Notes under the pieces: model-generated
The model's database searches: none
Seen by the model: only the letters and a program-made list of their open reading frames with translations
What the model was told of the DNA's origin: nothing
In this document: positions 1-11,228 of the stretch, in pieces
How positions within the stretch are numbered: the first letter of the stretch is position 1
How the letters are laid out: each line of letters opens with the position of its first letter
Translations under genes and position numbers: made by a program
NCBI GenBank assembly: GCA_022414725.1
Contig: CM039465.1
Coordinates: 46,696,495 to 46,760,494, forward strand
DNA length: 64,000 bases
Source: Microglena sp. YARC
Lineage: Eukaryota > Chlorophyta > Chlorophyceae > Chlamydomonadales > Chlamydomonadaceae
Direction: 5' to 3'

Positions 1-760
1 ATCTAGTAACACTAGTAGTTAACAATACAACCACTTAGTATATACTAAATAAACCTGTTATATGTGTAAGTATCTACTCTTGGTACTAGCAGATTACTAG
101 CATTACTAGTTAGTTTCTACTACATAACCCTTTATTACAGCTGTATTATAACTATTATCTCATGATAAACCTGTATGAGAATGCCGAAGGGGGATATTCA
201 CCTTCAATAAGGATATTCTTCCCTCCTTACTCATACTGTGTCTAGTTAGTCTGGTGTATGCCCCCACTCACTTGTGGGGCATACACTGTGAAGCATGGGC
301 CCCACACTGATGTATGCCCCCTAAACCCTACCCCCCCCCCCCCCCCCCCCAAAAAAAACTGGCACCTCACACTGTATCTTGTTTAGTCTTATGTATGCCT
401 GGACACACCAACCAACACACTTAATACCTTCAGGACCCCCCCTGCCCCGCCCTCCACTCACACTCACTCACTGTGCCTGCTATGTAGACAAGCGCCTTGA
501 TGAAGTGGAAGCACACCCACTACTAAGCTCGAGGATGCGCACTCAAAAAGTGACCTAGGGGTCTCCCCAGCAGGAACCACATTATGGCTTGTAACAGAAA
601 TTAACTAAACTTGATATTGAACTTGTGTACACGCCTCCAGCCTGATAAGGTTGCCCGCAGTCTTCGGGAGTAACTGCGATATTTAAGATATGGACAAAAA
701 TGAATACTGTGATTTGAACTTCGTCTCTCCTCCTTCCCCCCTATATCACTGCATGTAAGT
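1..760. other. Intergenic, no gene seen
   Basis: No coding region or RNA gene could be supported. The stretch holds a poly-C run near 331-350 and AT-rich single-copy-looking sequence. Near 640-682 there is a weak match to the short GGCTGCTCGCC-type interspersed motif also found at 2228, 33148 and 36370. Confidence 0.5.
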
Positions 761-1047
761 TACAGTCCAGGGGTAGGCCAAATAGGCTAAAGGGACTTGC
801 CCAACCGTATAGGAAGGGCTTAAAAAGGAAAAGCATTGATGAACTGAACCCCAAACAATCGTTTAACCAATGGGGGGCCTGAGTTCGTGCTACAGTGATA
901 ATTTGATTCTACGATATTGCTGTATGTATGTTATAGTCGAGGGGCAGGCCAAATAGGCTTAAGGGACTTGCCCAACCGTGTCAGGAAGGGCTAGAAAGAA
1001 TACGCGTTGATGAGCTGAATCCCAAACAATCGGTTTACCCACAGTGG
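761..1047. repeat. SINE-like interspersed repeat, two tandem copies
   Basis: Two diverged copies (761-908 and 930-1047) start with TACAGTCCAGGGGTAGGCCA, followed by a conserved ACTTGCCCAACC block and a distal CCAAACAATCG block. Further copies lie at 30384, 39341 and 42734 and, inverted, at 32843 and 43962. Read on the minus strand, the distal part of the 30384 copy gives CTCAGTTGGTAAAATG followed by GAGTTCAGTTC. These resemble tRNA A and B boxes, but they are closer together than in a normal tRNA. The repeat itself is directly visible. The SINE label is inference. Confidence 0.55.
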
Positions 1048-2084
1048 GTCACCCCCTGTGGCTTGTCTATTTGGGAAAGAGAGGATTATCACCCAAGGAG
1101 GTGAGTCCTCCAACACATACCAGCGGCATGGAGGATCTGGAAAGGGTCCGTCTGGTTAGATAGTCTGAATTTGAATTGTTCCTTGTTTTTTCAGCGAACT
1201 CAGGGCTGCTGACCGATTCCAGGCTCCCTTGTGCAGTTGGTTATTCTCACAGAAACCGGGGAGCACATCAGGCATCCTATACAGTTAAAAGACTTGTCCA
1301 GTTTAGATTACATGGTCTATCAGCAAAATTGCTAGTTTTAGGCAGCGCAGTGCTCGCCGTCTACGGGCAGAAAAAACACTGGTAGTGTACACACTACTAC
1401 ACCGCACTCCTGAGTTAGTAATCTAAACACACGGGCGTAGAGGATCTGGTCATCTTGAAAGAGGAAGACCAATTATTGTTATATGGTTCCATACTTCCAT
1501 GTGTCTTGAGGTGTCTTATCTTTGGCACAACCTGTCCCCTCTTGTGATATCCACAGGGGGACGGAAACCTAGGGGGTATAACTAGGGTTATCATAATTAT
1601 AAACACCGGGTAATTCTAAAGAAACGTTAAATACTGCTTACAAATCAACAATCCTTCGAAAACTCTCTTTTCATCACTTTATAGTTAACAATGCTAAAAC
1701 ATCAATCGATTCATTGGAATTCAATTAATTTAAAGCCTCCAGACGCCCTTCAAATTTAATCCTATTCGAATTGATACAATTTAAAGCAATTACATGCATT
1801 CAAATCACGTTAATTAAATTAAATGGAAAGGAATAAATCGAATTAAAATAACACAACATTAACAATTTTAATTTAACAATTCAATTAAATTAATTAAAAT
1901 ACATTGAATTAAGGATTCGAATCATTTCATTCGGGACGCGCCTCCAGGCGCCCTTAATAAACACCGGGAAATTCGAATTATAAACACCCGATTACAACCG
2001 CCTTGGATCGAATCTAGGACGTCTAGGGTGTGGACTGTGGAGGACTGGAGACCATTTAAATACCCCGCATCCCGTTTCGATGAA
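1048..2084. other. Intergenic, AT-rich, no gene seen
   Basis: No supported gene. The part from about 1680 to 1930 is strongly AT-rich (TTAATTAAATT-like words). The short open frames here have no recognisable motif or splice context. Confidence 0.5.
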
Positions 2085-2147
2085 TGGCTGACTAGTTGAC
2101 CATCCATCTGGAAGAAGCGAGTTCGGGGTTCAAATCCCTCCGGGTGT
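2085..2147 (+). pseudogene. tRNA-like relic with pol III boxes
   Basis: TGGCTGACTAG at 2085 fits the pol III A-box consensus TRGYNNANNNG. GGTTCAAATCC at about 2127 is a perfect B-box, and the spacing is tRNA-like. A T-loop with a partial CGGGG/CCCTC stem is visible. The presumed acceptor halves do not pair, so this is read as a tRNA pseudogene or the head of a tRNA-derived SINE and not as a working tRNA. Confidence 0.35.
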
Positions 2148-2227
2148 GTCTGAGCGCTCGCAGTCGCTGTCAACCGCCATGGTAGCTACGTCCAGATCAG
2201 GTACGGTAACAGCCCGTTCTCTACCTC

Positions 2228-2295
2228 CTTGAACTTAAACTTGGTTGCATAGCTTCAGCCAGAAATTTGGCTGCTCGCCGTTTTCAGCAGTAAAA
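2228..2295 (+). repeat. Short interspersed motif (GGCTGCTCGCC family)
   Basis: About 65 bases sharing an order of words (ACTTGGTTGC, CAGCCAG, TTTGGCTGCTCGCCGT, then TTCnGCAGTAA) with 33148-33212 and, inverted, with 36370-36420. Weaker pieces occur at 31735 and 640. Function unknown. Confidence 0.5.
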
Positions 2296-2379
2296 AAACT
2301 ATTACAATGAAAATGTAAACGCGAACAAATCAGGTGTACTTTTTATTTGCATCATTCTAATTATATTTTCGTTTTCCCC

Positions 2380-2460
2380 TTCTTCTTCTTCTTCTTCTTC
2401 TTCTGCTGCTGCTGCTGATGATGATGACGATTCCGATGATTCTGATGATGATGAACGATA
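2380..2460. repeat. Microsatellite (CTT)n and (GCT/GAT)n
   Basis: A run of CTT triplets passes into GCT and then GAT triplets. It lies at the 3' side of the minus-strand LINE relic at 2497-2712 and may be a decayed tail, but that link is inference. Confidence 0.7.
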
Positions 2461-2496
2461 CAAAATAAAAACAAAACTTATGATACCTAAAAAAAC

Positions 2497-2712
2497 TCAA
2501 TCCAATCTCTTCATACATGGATGAAGAGAGGAAGCTTCGCTCGACCTTCCACTTCTGTAGGTAATGCAGAAGAATCCTTTTATCTTTCTACTCTCAGATT
2601 GGGAAATCGGGTTCTGATACTTTCTTCTCGAATTCAGTGAGGCTTCGTCAGTATATTCAAAGACCACAAGGTGTTCATCTTGAACAGTTCCAGAATCACA
2701 CGGGTGACACAC
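2497..2712 (-). pseudogene. LINE C-terminal zinc-motif remnant (another family)
   Basis: The frame reads CHPCDSGTVQDEHLVVFEY. This has the look of the C-x2-C...H zinc motif that closes many non-LTR retrotransposon pol proteins; the last expected Cys is replaced by Tyr. It differs from the C-terminal motif of the neighbouring LINE copy 1. No RT domain of this family is present nearby. This is a short decayed fragment identified by motif pattern only. Confidence 0.35.
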
Positions 2713-3430
2713 TCCATCCTTCCAAGGAACAATGGGACGTTTTCATCTATCAGTTTCCATCTTCTGGTACAGTAGGCGCATGATATGTTGGCGGATGAGA
2801 TGGCGGACCTGTCCATCATTGATTTTGGCCAGACGGGGAGCGCAGGCGGATTGGGCTATCCGCCAACATTTTGCTAGGCCAATACAGTCAGTGCAGTACA
2901 CACAGTTGGGGGGGGGGGGGGGGGGGAGTAACCTCCCTTTGGACTACTTCCTTCATTCCAGACGACTTTACATTACATTACATTACATCACATTACATGT
3001 TAAAGTCTACTTGACACCGCGAGGGTGTATGAGACTCTGTGCTTTTAAACAAAAAAGAAAAAGCACCCACAAAGCAAAAACCCATTACATCAGGGGTGTG
3101 TCGAGGACAAACAAAACCAAACTCCCAACCACCGTTTTGGTGGCGTAGGTATTAAACCCTTAGAGCCGGACCCAGATCTCAACACTTACAGTGGCGGAGG
3201 TAAGAAGCTAACAAATGAGAAGTCACAAGAAGAAGAAAAAAAGGGGATGATAAATTACGGTGCCACTAAGCAGTCCAGGGCTTCCTGTCTTGCTCTTCTA
3301 CAAGTAGAAAGATAGTCGGCTAGGTTGCTCCAAAAAAGACTTAGTGCCATTTCCATTCATAAAGGTTCTGAATGTGGAATCGCAGAATTCCACATTCCAT
3401 ACGGTTTAAGTTGGTATCCTCATGACATGC

Positions 3431-4444
3431 CTATAAATATCTGTAAACAGCTTTCTGGTAGCGGAGGCGAATATCATTATAAAAAGGGCACTCAAACATA
3501 TGCATTTCATCCTCAGTTTTTTGGAACCCACACATTTGACAGTGTCTCATTGAGCGAGGGATGTGTGCTCTATCCACCACCCTCATTCTTTCTGTGTTCA
3601 GCCAATGGGAACCCATTCTAAACTGTGCTATAGAACGAATCTGATCCTGCTTATGTAAGGCGGATGTTAAAGGGAATCAAGCCATTCTCATCATTGCTGT
3701 TGGCTGCGAACCATTTTTTGGTATCGGAGGCGTTTAAAGCCAACCCTTCTCTCATCAGGGATGTCTCTAACTGCATTGGTGTCACTGGGTACTTAAACCT
3801 CCATGACTCAAAAACTTCAGACATAATACCTTCGACATCGACAGCCTCCAAAATGTTGATGTTTTACTGGATCCTAGCTTGTGGAGAGCACAACGCAAGT
3901 CATGAACCCAGCCAGTGTTGGAGTCAAAAGATTCCTCAAGAGCCATTCTAATGAGATCCTCAGGTTCTTTATGTATGGTCTTGTTCCAGAAGCGCAAAGC
4001 TTGTTTAAGCCAAGCAAAACACAACGGGGTTCTACCCAGCTCTTCCATGATAATATTAGATGTAGTAGATTGGCAAACACCCAACATTTGTTTAAGTATA
4101 CCTCTATGCCATTTCTCACAAGCATGGTCATTTGAGATAAGTGTGTTGTTCAGAATAGAAGGAGCCCACACCTCACAGCCAAAATTCAGGATAGGTTGTA
4201 CAAGAGAATCAAACAGGTGGGTGAGAATATCAATATTGTATATCTCCATAGTATGGCATCGCGTACGGAGCATGTGGTGTGCCTTTTGGGCCTTAGTGAG
4301 CATCCTAGAAAAAGCAGCTTTTGCACGATTGCTTGAGTCACCATCCACAAAGAGGGATCCCAAGTAGATAAAAGATAACTTTGTAGAAAGTTGTGCTCCA
4401 TCATAGACAAATTTTGTAATCAGGATCCATGCGGGCCTCATCAC
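3431..4444 (-). pseudogene. LINE C-terminal domain with zinc knuckle, frameshifted
   Basis: Downstream part of the same LINE protein. It shows CQMCGFQKTEDEMHMFECPF, a C-x2-C...H-x3-C zinc motif typical of the C-terminus of non-LTR pol proteins. It is split over at least three frames here (3782-4444, 3651-3851, 3431-3616), whereas copy 3 at 47303-48133 keeps the same region open for 276 codons. The downstream 400 bases are 3' UTR ending in the TGTAA tail. Confidence 0.8.
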
Positions 4445-4459
4445 AGAATTTGCTTGTTG

Positions 4460-5450
4460 AAAACGACAATCTCAGTTTTCTTTATATTCACAGCCATCTT
4501 AGTAGCCTCACAGAAATCTCTCAGACAGTCAAGCATCGCTTGCATATCTGCCGGGATTCTGCCATTATAGCTAGGTCATCAGCATAAAGTAACAGTTGCA
4601 GAATCTTTCCCTAAGCTCAGCCCCTACATTTGGGAGCTTGGATTGGAGGAACGATTCAATTCTATCAATGAACAGACCGAATAGGAGTGGGGATAGAGGG
4701 TCTCCTTGTTTAACTCCTACAAGGGATGGAAAGGAGGATCCAATGTCCCCATGTAGGCGAACTTGGAAAACAACATGAAATATACATGGACTTCAGAATA
4801 CTGAGATAGGGGTCCTTGACTCCTAGCCTTGCTAAGCAATCCCATAGCAAGTCTCTGTTGACCCAATCATAAGCCTTCTTGAAATCAACAAAAGCCACAA
4901 AGAGTGGTTTTTTCTTTTCTCTATATTTATCTACAATATGGTTAAGAATGAATGATGCATCTGCAGTACCCCTACCACTTCTAAATCCATATTGGCCAGC
5001 GGCTCTGAGGTTGAATTCTTCTGACCAATCATCTAGTCTACGTAGCATGCAAAGGGAGAAGATCTTTTCTATGGAGTTGCTCACCGCAAGACCTCGATAG
5101 TTGTCCTTGTCATACACACTGCCTTTGGATTTGGGTACGGGTACCAAGGCAGCTGCAGCCCATTGGCTAGGGTAAGAAGTCTTCCAGATGAGATTAAACA
5201 GGTTAGTCATAGCTTGTACAAATCGGGAGTTGGCTTCATGGGAAGCAAATCTGTACCATTCTGCAGGGATACCATCTACCCCGGGGGAGGAGTTTTTCCG
5301 TAGGGATTGGAGAACAGAAAACACCTCCTTGGTGGTAAAGTCTTGACATAACCATGTTGGTGCGGCCTCTATCTGAGGTCCATCAGCTTGAGGGAGAGAG
5401 GGTTCGTTACATAAACTCAGCAAATCACTGCCGAGACTGGACAGCAGCAC
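4460..5450 (-). pseudogene. LINE reverse-transcriptase domain, broken
   Basis: Reverse transcriptase of a non-LTR element, which would copy its own RNA at a nicked chromosomal target. Landmarks in order are: SSPGVDGIPAEWY; NYRGLAVSNSIEKIF; QYGFRSGRGTADASFIL; VAFVDFKKAYDWVNR (catalytic Asp); GDPLSPLLFGLFIDR (about 4680-4720, in another frame); and LLLYADDLAIMAES with the catalytic YADD at 4575-4586. Frame changes between the FKKAYDW block and the YADD block show that this copy is inactive. No endonuclease domain is seen, because the 5' part is missing beyond the LTR insertion at 5450. Confidence 0.88.
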
Positions 5451-5696
5451 TTTAGCTTTCCGGAGCGATATGTCTTGAGCACTCTCACAGGGAAGGGACT
5501 AGGGCGTGTGCTTACAATCGTGATAGCATGTCAGGCGACATGGAAGGTATAAGAAGAGAAAGGCGACAGTACCTCAGGGTACTGCCGCCGGTAGGTGCTG
5601 GCCCTATCGGGCAGAGGCACTACAACGGAAGCTTCCAGGCAGAAGGCCTAGCGCACTAAGACACTCTAGCTGAACCGGGAGAACCGGTCTATAACA
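5451..5696 (-). repeat. 3' LTR of element A
   Basis: Direct repeat of 10983-11228. The only difference noticed between the two is one C/T change (CTGCCGCC against CTGCTGCC), so the insertion looks young. Confidence 0.9.
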
Positions 5697-5706
5697 TCCC
5701 CCCCAA
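5697..5706 (-). other. Polypurine tract of element A
   Basis: On the minus strand a run AATTGGGGGGGA touches the TGTTATAG start of the 3' LTR. This is where the plus-strand primer of LTR elements lies. Confidence 0.65.
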
Positions 5707-6375
5707 TTCCGTGTATTCTTCATTCAGAAGAATTCATGGAATTTAGGAGGTTCAAAGTAAAAGGGAAGTCTAGAGTGTAAAATATTTTGACTACTAAATA
5801 ATGTGATTACCAAGAAGCATGGGGCCAAGCTTGGAAGGTAGTCACACTAGGAGGGGAGCTCAGATGTACATGTTGAGGTACAGAGCAAGAGGGGAATCCT
5901 GGTCAAGGATTAAGGTGCACTTCAGGCAAGATACATTTAACATGGACTGGATTCCAGCTTGATAGCTGCCAGGAAGGGTGTCTGGTCATGCTAGGATCTC
6001 AAGCTAGGATATCATGCTAAGATATCAAACTGCAGGGGGGCGCTGGGGTGAACTCCTAGGAGCTGCAGGAAGCTGCAAGATTCAACAAGATAAAATCTAG
6101 ATAAGACTGGATTCCAGCTGTGGAGCTGCCAGGAAGGTGCAGCCAAAGGCCTTGTCAACTAAGGAATCAGAACGAAGAGAAATACATAAGGTCAGCATAC
6201 TATTCCCCCCATAATTTGGGGGCTCTTAATGAATCCACAAATTACGGTGACATTATGAGAAATAACTGAAGGTAGACATCCCCCGCTAGCTCATAACTAT
6301 CAGTCCAGATGGAAGGATATGATGAGGTACTTCCAGTATCAGTTATAAGATATAAGAAGGTTGGCTTGACAGTAG
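5707..6375. other. Internal non-coding part of element A
   Basis: Contains imperfect internal duplications (GGATTCCAGCT...GCTGCCAGGAAGG twice, and AAGCTAGGATATCATGCTA words) but no supported reading frame. Confidence 0.6.
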
Positions 6376-7527
6376 TATGCTTGTGAGAAATGGCATAGAG
6401 GTATACTTAAACAAATGTTGGGTGTTTGCCAATCTACTACATCTAATATTATCATGGAAGAGCTGGGTAGAACCCCGTTGTGTTTTGCTTGGCTTAAACA
6501 AGCTTTGCGCTTCTGGAACAAGACCATACATACAGAACCTGAGGATCTCATTAGAATGGCTCTTGAGGAATCTTTTGACTCCAACACTGGCTGGGTTCAT
6601 GACTTGCGTTGTGCTCTCCACAAGCTAGGATCCAGTAAAAACATCAACATTTTGGAGGCTGTCGATGTCGAAGGTATTATGTCTGAAGTTTTTGAGTCAT
6701 GGAGGTTTAAGTACCCAAGTGACACCAATGCAGTTAGAGACATCCCTGATGAGAGAAGGGTTGGCTTTTAAACGCCTCCGATACCAAAAATGGTTCGCAG
6801 CCAACAGCAATGATGAGAATGGCTTGATTCCTTTTACATCCGCCTTACATAAGCAGGATCAGATTCGTTCTATAGCACAGTTTAGAATGGGTTCCCATTG
6901 GCTGAACACAGAAAGAATGAGGGTGGTGGATAGAGCACACATCCCTCGCTCAATGAGACACTGTCAAATGTGTGGGTTCCAAAAAACTGAGGATGAAATG
7001 CATATGTTTGAGTGCCCTTTTTATAATGATATTCGCCTCCGCTACCAGAATCTGTTTACAGATATTTATAGGCATGTCCATGAGGATACCGACTTAACCG
7101 TATGGAATGTGGAATTCTGCGATTCCACATTCAGAACCTTTATGAATGGAAATGGCACTAAGTCTTTTTGGAGCAACCTAGCCGACTATCTTTCTACTTG
7201 TAGAAGAGCAAGACAGGAAGCCCTGGACTGCTTAGTGGCACCCTAATTCATTATCCCTTTTTTTTCTTCTTGAGACTTCTCATTTGTTAGCTTCTTACCT
7301 CTGCCACTGTAAGTGGTTGAGATCTGGGTCCTGCTCTAAGGGGTTTAATACCTACGCCACCAAAACGGTGGTTGGGAGTTTGGTTTGTTTGTCCTCGACA
7401 CACCCTTGATGTAATGGGGTTTTTTGCTTTGTGGGTGCTTTTTCTTTTTGTTTAAAGCACAGAGTCTCATACACCCTCGCGGTGTCAAGTAGACTTTAAC
7501 ATGTAATGTAATGTAATGTAATGTAAG
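6376..7527 (+). mobile_element. LINE copy 2, 5'-truncated, nested in element A
   Basis: Plus-strand copy of the 3' half of the LINE at 2969-5450, beginning at the ATGCTTGTGAGAAATGG point and ending in TGTAATG repeats (7500-7527). It codes for the C-terminal part only: 6415-6771, then after a frameshift 6665-7246, including CQMCGFQKTEDEMHMFEC. Its position inside element A shows that it inserted after A did. Confidence 0.87.
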
Positions 7528-8616
7528 TACATATAACTGTCTTTCAGATGGGAGGTACATGCTGAGAAATCAGATTGAAAACAGCATGTCACTAGAGGCG
7601 CCAGAGGTGGCGAGAAAAAAAATAACTTAGTCAAACTGCTGTGTTAGTACATGGCAGGACGGGACTTAAATTCCTAGAGTGTTCATTCTATTTAAAAAAA
7701 AAATTGACAAGCAGGTCAGGGGGTTACACACAAAAACACAGGTGCTGGGGAGTCATCCAGGGACAGTAGTCTGGATGCCATGTTGCTGGGGCCGGTGAGA
7801 AGCTAAAGAGCTTGTAGGGCCTGCTGGGGGACTGCAGATCATTAGCGTACATCTAGGGAGCTGCTGGGTAGGTAGGAATTGTTGGGAGGGAAAGGTGCAG
7901 ACCAGGATGGCTGCAGATCAGTTCAAAGACAATTATGTCACATGCAGGTTTAATTCAGGAAGCGAGGGTATCGCTCACTTTCTGGGGATCTGCATGTGAA
8001 TGAAGGTCAATGTAATCATTGCGTGGTGAGTGACAGGAAACACACGGGCACAGCGGTCCTGCGACCAGATCAGATCAGTGTGAAGTCAGATCATAATACT
8101 CAGATCAGTGCAGCATGAGTGTGTTAGATCAGTGTATCCCCCCCGTGCAGCAAGGGTACCGCTCGCTCACAGCATGAGCAATACACTAGTGCATTGCAGT
8201 ACATCTAGGCACATGTCAGTGAGCATCAATGAGTGGTTGCACCATTGTACATCTGTACGTCAGTACATTTGTGCAATGGTCCATATACAAACATCAGTAC
8301 ATGAGAATGCACCATGATCAGATCAGGTCAGAGCAGATCATATATACATTAGTCACCTCAGAGATTAGTGCACAAATGCATATATGATAATGATCAGTCA
8401 TGATAACGTCAGATCAGAGCAACAATATACAGATCAGTGACTAGAGTGGTACATCTCTTGGGGGGAGACAGGGCACGTCAGATCATTGACTTCTACAAAT
8501 CATACAGATCAGATCCAATCAACGTTATGAGGATGAGTCACTCAGATCAGTACAGATACTCAGATCACTATATCCGCATTCAATATCCTCCCCTTCTCTC
8601 TAGATAAAGTTAGCAT
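7528..8616. other. Internal non-coding part of element A, repeat-rich
   Basis: From 8060 to 8580 the word CAGATCAGATC/GATCAGTGC recurs many times at irregular spacing. No gene is supported. Confidence 0.55.
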
Positions 8617-10245
8617 TTACCCAATGCCCACAGGGAGGCGCAGAGCCTTGCGGTTCCTATTGTAGTAGGAAGGGTGGGGCAGGTACATCATGCTGGTAGG
8701 GGCAGATGTGGAGCAGATGTGGGGAAAACCAGTGCTATGATCAGGAAGTGGTAGTGCAAGTGAACATGCAACGATGGGTGCATTATTGCAGGTGACGTGA
8801 ACACTAATCTGTTTCTTGTCATCTTCCGGGGGAAGTGGTGGGACAGGTGGTGAAGGGTGTGTGAGACTGAATTTGCCATCCCTACCATTTGTCATTGATG
8901 AGATCAGCACTTCAATGGCGTGAATAGCAGGATGGCAGGCTGTGGAGGTAATGGCTCTGTCATCTGGTGGTGCTGATGTTGATGTAATGGATGGGGTGGT
9001 TACGTGTTTGATGGGTGTGGGTATGTCTCCATCACGTGTGCTGGATGTACTTGTGCTGTCACTTTCCCGTGTAATGGATGTGTGTGCAGATGCATGTAGC
9101 TCAGCTGATACCAGTCTGGTCTGAATAGGATCAAGGACAGATGTGGCTGGGTCCATATGTGGAACCATGACAGATTTAAATGCGACGGTCGGGGCCACAA
9201 CTGCTATGACAGGTTCTATGGCAGGTGGTATGGCAGTGTACATAGAACGTTCCCCTCCATGCAAGTGAGCAAATCCATCACCTAACTGTGGATGGAAAGG
9301 GGCAGGTAGTTCAGAGGTGATTTCCATGGTGTTGTCATTTGCATGAGTATAGAAGTATTTCTTACTACGCACAGTTGGTACCAGTCTAGTCTGAATGGGA
9401 TGAAGAGCAGGTAGTTCAGAGGTGATATCCATGGTGTTGTCATTTGCATAAGTATAGAAGTATTTCTTACTACGCACAGTTGGTACCAGTCTAGTCTGAA
9501 TGGGATGAAGGGCAGGTGTGGCTGGGGCCATATGTGGGACGGTGGCATAATTAAATGCAGCGGTCGGGGCTGCAAGTGCTATGGCAGGTTCCATGGCAGG
9601 GGTGACACTAGGGACGTCATCATCCAAGTCCCATCCTAGTGATAAGTGGTAGGCAGCTACTAGGATTGTGAGAGGATCAGTTTGGAGGGTGGCATGATCA
9701 CTATCATCATCATTATCAATGTCCTCCCCATCTTTGAGAGCACAGTCTGTGAGAGGACAGGGAGCAGCATACTGTGATCTAAAAGACATTATCTGGGCTA
9801 CAGAAGCGGGCATAGCGGTGCAAGCAAGAGCATTAGTCGGGACAGGCAGATGAGGTGCGGTCTCGGCAGGTGCGACATGTAAGGGGTCCTGTTTGAAAAG
9901 ACGGCGGAGGTATCGCAGTGCTTCTGCAGCATTGTTGGTATGTCGGCTGACTTGGTCGGCCAGGCGTGGAGAAAGACAATCAATGATGTGGTTGAAAGCC
10001 ACGAGGTTGCTGAGTCCAGTTATCCGAACAGTGTTAGAAGCACGATGGATAGGATAATGCATGCCATTTACTGGTTCACCATATGGTCTATTGTCAAGAG
10101 AACCATCCACCACAGAGTTGTTGCAACGGTTGTCTAGGAGTGGGTCGACAGTTGCAAGGTACCAACGTGTGAATTCGTGTACATTACCATCAAATGGAGT
10201 GCAGGTCTTGGGCGGTATCCTGAAGTGGTATCCTGGTGCAGACAT
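8617..10245 (-). CDS. Gag-like protein of LTR element A
   Basis: The frame is open from 10344 to 8617. The first good ATG is at 10245, giving about 542 residues starting MSAPGYHFR. The N-terminal third has the gag-like stretch TPFDGNVHEFTRWYLATVD, then a helical-looking region (NLVAFNHIIDCLSPRLADQV) and AEALRYLRRLFKQDP. The C-terminal half is low in complexity and carries an exact-looking in-frame duplication of about 38 residues containing VRSKKYFYT. No zinc knuckle was found. In this family the role would be particle formation, allowing mobilisation by enzymes supplied from another element. Gag assignment rests on pattern and on position just downstream of the 5' LTR, not on a database match. 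Confidence 0.6.
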   Translation of the reverse strand: MSAPGYHFRIPPKTCTPFDGNVHEFTRWYLATVDPLLDNRCNNSVVDGSLDNRPYGEPVNGMHYPIHRASNTVRITGLSNLVAFNHIIDCLSPRLADQVSRHTNNAAEALRYLRRLFKQDPLHVAPAETAPHLPVPTNALACTAMPASVAQIMSFRSQYAAPCPLTDCALKDGEDIDNDDDSDHATLQTDPLTILVAAYHLSLGWDLDDDVPSVTPAMEPAIALAAPTAAFNYATVPHMAPATPALHPIQTRLVPTVRSKKYFYTYANDNTMDITSELPALHPIQTRLVPTVRSKKYFYTHANDNTMEITSELPAPFHPQLGDGFAHLHGGERSMYTAIPPAIEPVIAVVAPTVAFKSVMVPHMDPATSVLDPIQTRLVSAELHASAHTSITRESDSTSTSSTRDGDIPTPIKHVTTPSITSTSAPPDDRAITSTACHPAIHAIEVLISSMTNGRDGKFSLTHPSPPVPPLPPEDDKKQISVHVTCNNAPIVACSLALPLPDHSTGFPHICSTSAPTSMMYLPHPSYYNRNRKALRLPVGIG

Positions 10246-10499
10246 TATCGTCGTGGAGGGGGGACGACGGGTCAGTGAAGGCCACGTTCCCCCCATTCCG
10301 GCAGCGGATGCTAAGCAGCTGGGTGTTCCGAGCAGGGTCCGCAAGGGTGGCGAAGAAGAGCTCAGAGCAGAAATGAGGAATGGAGATCTCTACTCGAAGT
10401 AGAGAATGGGAATGACGGTCTTGGACAGGAGGAAATTGAAACTAGACGATTTAAAGCGGAAGAGGGTGTGGTGAGAGTACTGGAGGAAGTGGAGATCTC

Positions 10500-10810
10500 C
10501 TACAGGAAGTAGTTGACGGGAAGGGAGGGGGGGGGGGGGGGCAGGAGATTTGGCTTGCGGGGCCGACGGGGTAAGGAGATGGTGAGGGTAGGAGAGGGGA
10601 ACTGATGGGTAGACGCAGTGTGTGTGTGTGTGGTGTGAGTGGGGGTGGGGGGGGGGGGGGGGCAACGTGCTGGCGGTCCAGCGGGGTCTTGGGTAGACTC
10701 AGAGAGGGGGTTTGTTGCGGGGGAACGTGCTGGCGGTCCAGCGGGGTCTTGGGTAGACTCGGGGGGTGGGGGGTGGGGGTGGGGGGGGGCTGGTGTTCCA
10801 GCGGGGGCCT
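10500..10810. repeat. G-rich tandem repeat in the element A leader
   Basis: The phrase GTGCTGGCGGTCCAGCGGGG recurs at 10666 and 10726, with a further related copy at about 10790, separated by long G-runs. It lies between the primer site and the gag frame. Confidence 0.7.
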
Positions 10811-10967
10811 AGCAATCAGAGAAGATTCTGCAACTGAGATCCTTTTCCTTCGGTTGTTGCGGCGGCAACTGTGGAAGGCACTGCAGGTGCGCGGGAGCTC
10901 GGGATCTACGGACAGGGTAACAGGCTTGATGCGCTCAAGTCTGTTGCAGTGGAACACGGGACGGCAG

Positions 10968-10982
10968 TGATGAGCGATAACC
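10968..10982 (-). other. Primer-binding site of element A
   Basis: Directly after the 5' LTR the minus strand reads GGTTATCGCTCATCAC. The first eight bases are identical to those following the LTRs of elements B (11936) and C (39639). The motif resembles the complement of an internal initiator-tRNA segment (Drosophila copia type GGTTATGGGCCC). Confidence 0.6.
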
Positions 10983-11228
10983 TTTAGCTTTCCGGAGCGA
11001 TATGTCTTGAGCACTCTCACAGGGAAGGGACTAGGGCGTGTGCTTACAATCGTGATAGCATGTCAGGCGACATGGAAGGTATAAGAAGAGAAAGGCGACA
11101 GTACCTCAGGGTACTGCTGCCGGTAGGTGCTGGCCCTATCGGGCAGAGGCACTACAACGGAAGCTTCCAGGCAGAAGGCCTAGCGCACTAAGACACTCTA
11201 GCTGAACCGGGAGAACCGGTCTATAACA
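10983..11228 (-). repeat. 5' LTR of element A
   Basis: Partner of 5451-5696. Transcription of the element would start here and run toward lower coordinates. Confidence 0.9.

Larger units (their letters stand above)
2969..5450 (-). mobile_element. LINE (non-LTR retrotransposon) copy 1, split by LTR element A
   Basis: Minus-strand element with a reverse-transcriptase domain (4460-5450), a C-terminal region with a zinc motif (3431-4444) and a simple 3' tail of TGTAA repeats (2969-2999). Two shorter copies of the same family lie at 6376-7527 (+) and 47029-48184 (-). Reading frames are broken by small indels. The 5' part is cut at 5450 by LTR element A; whatever remained upstream would resume at 11234, but only a few dozen bases there could belong to it. 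Confidence 0.88.
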
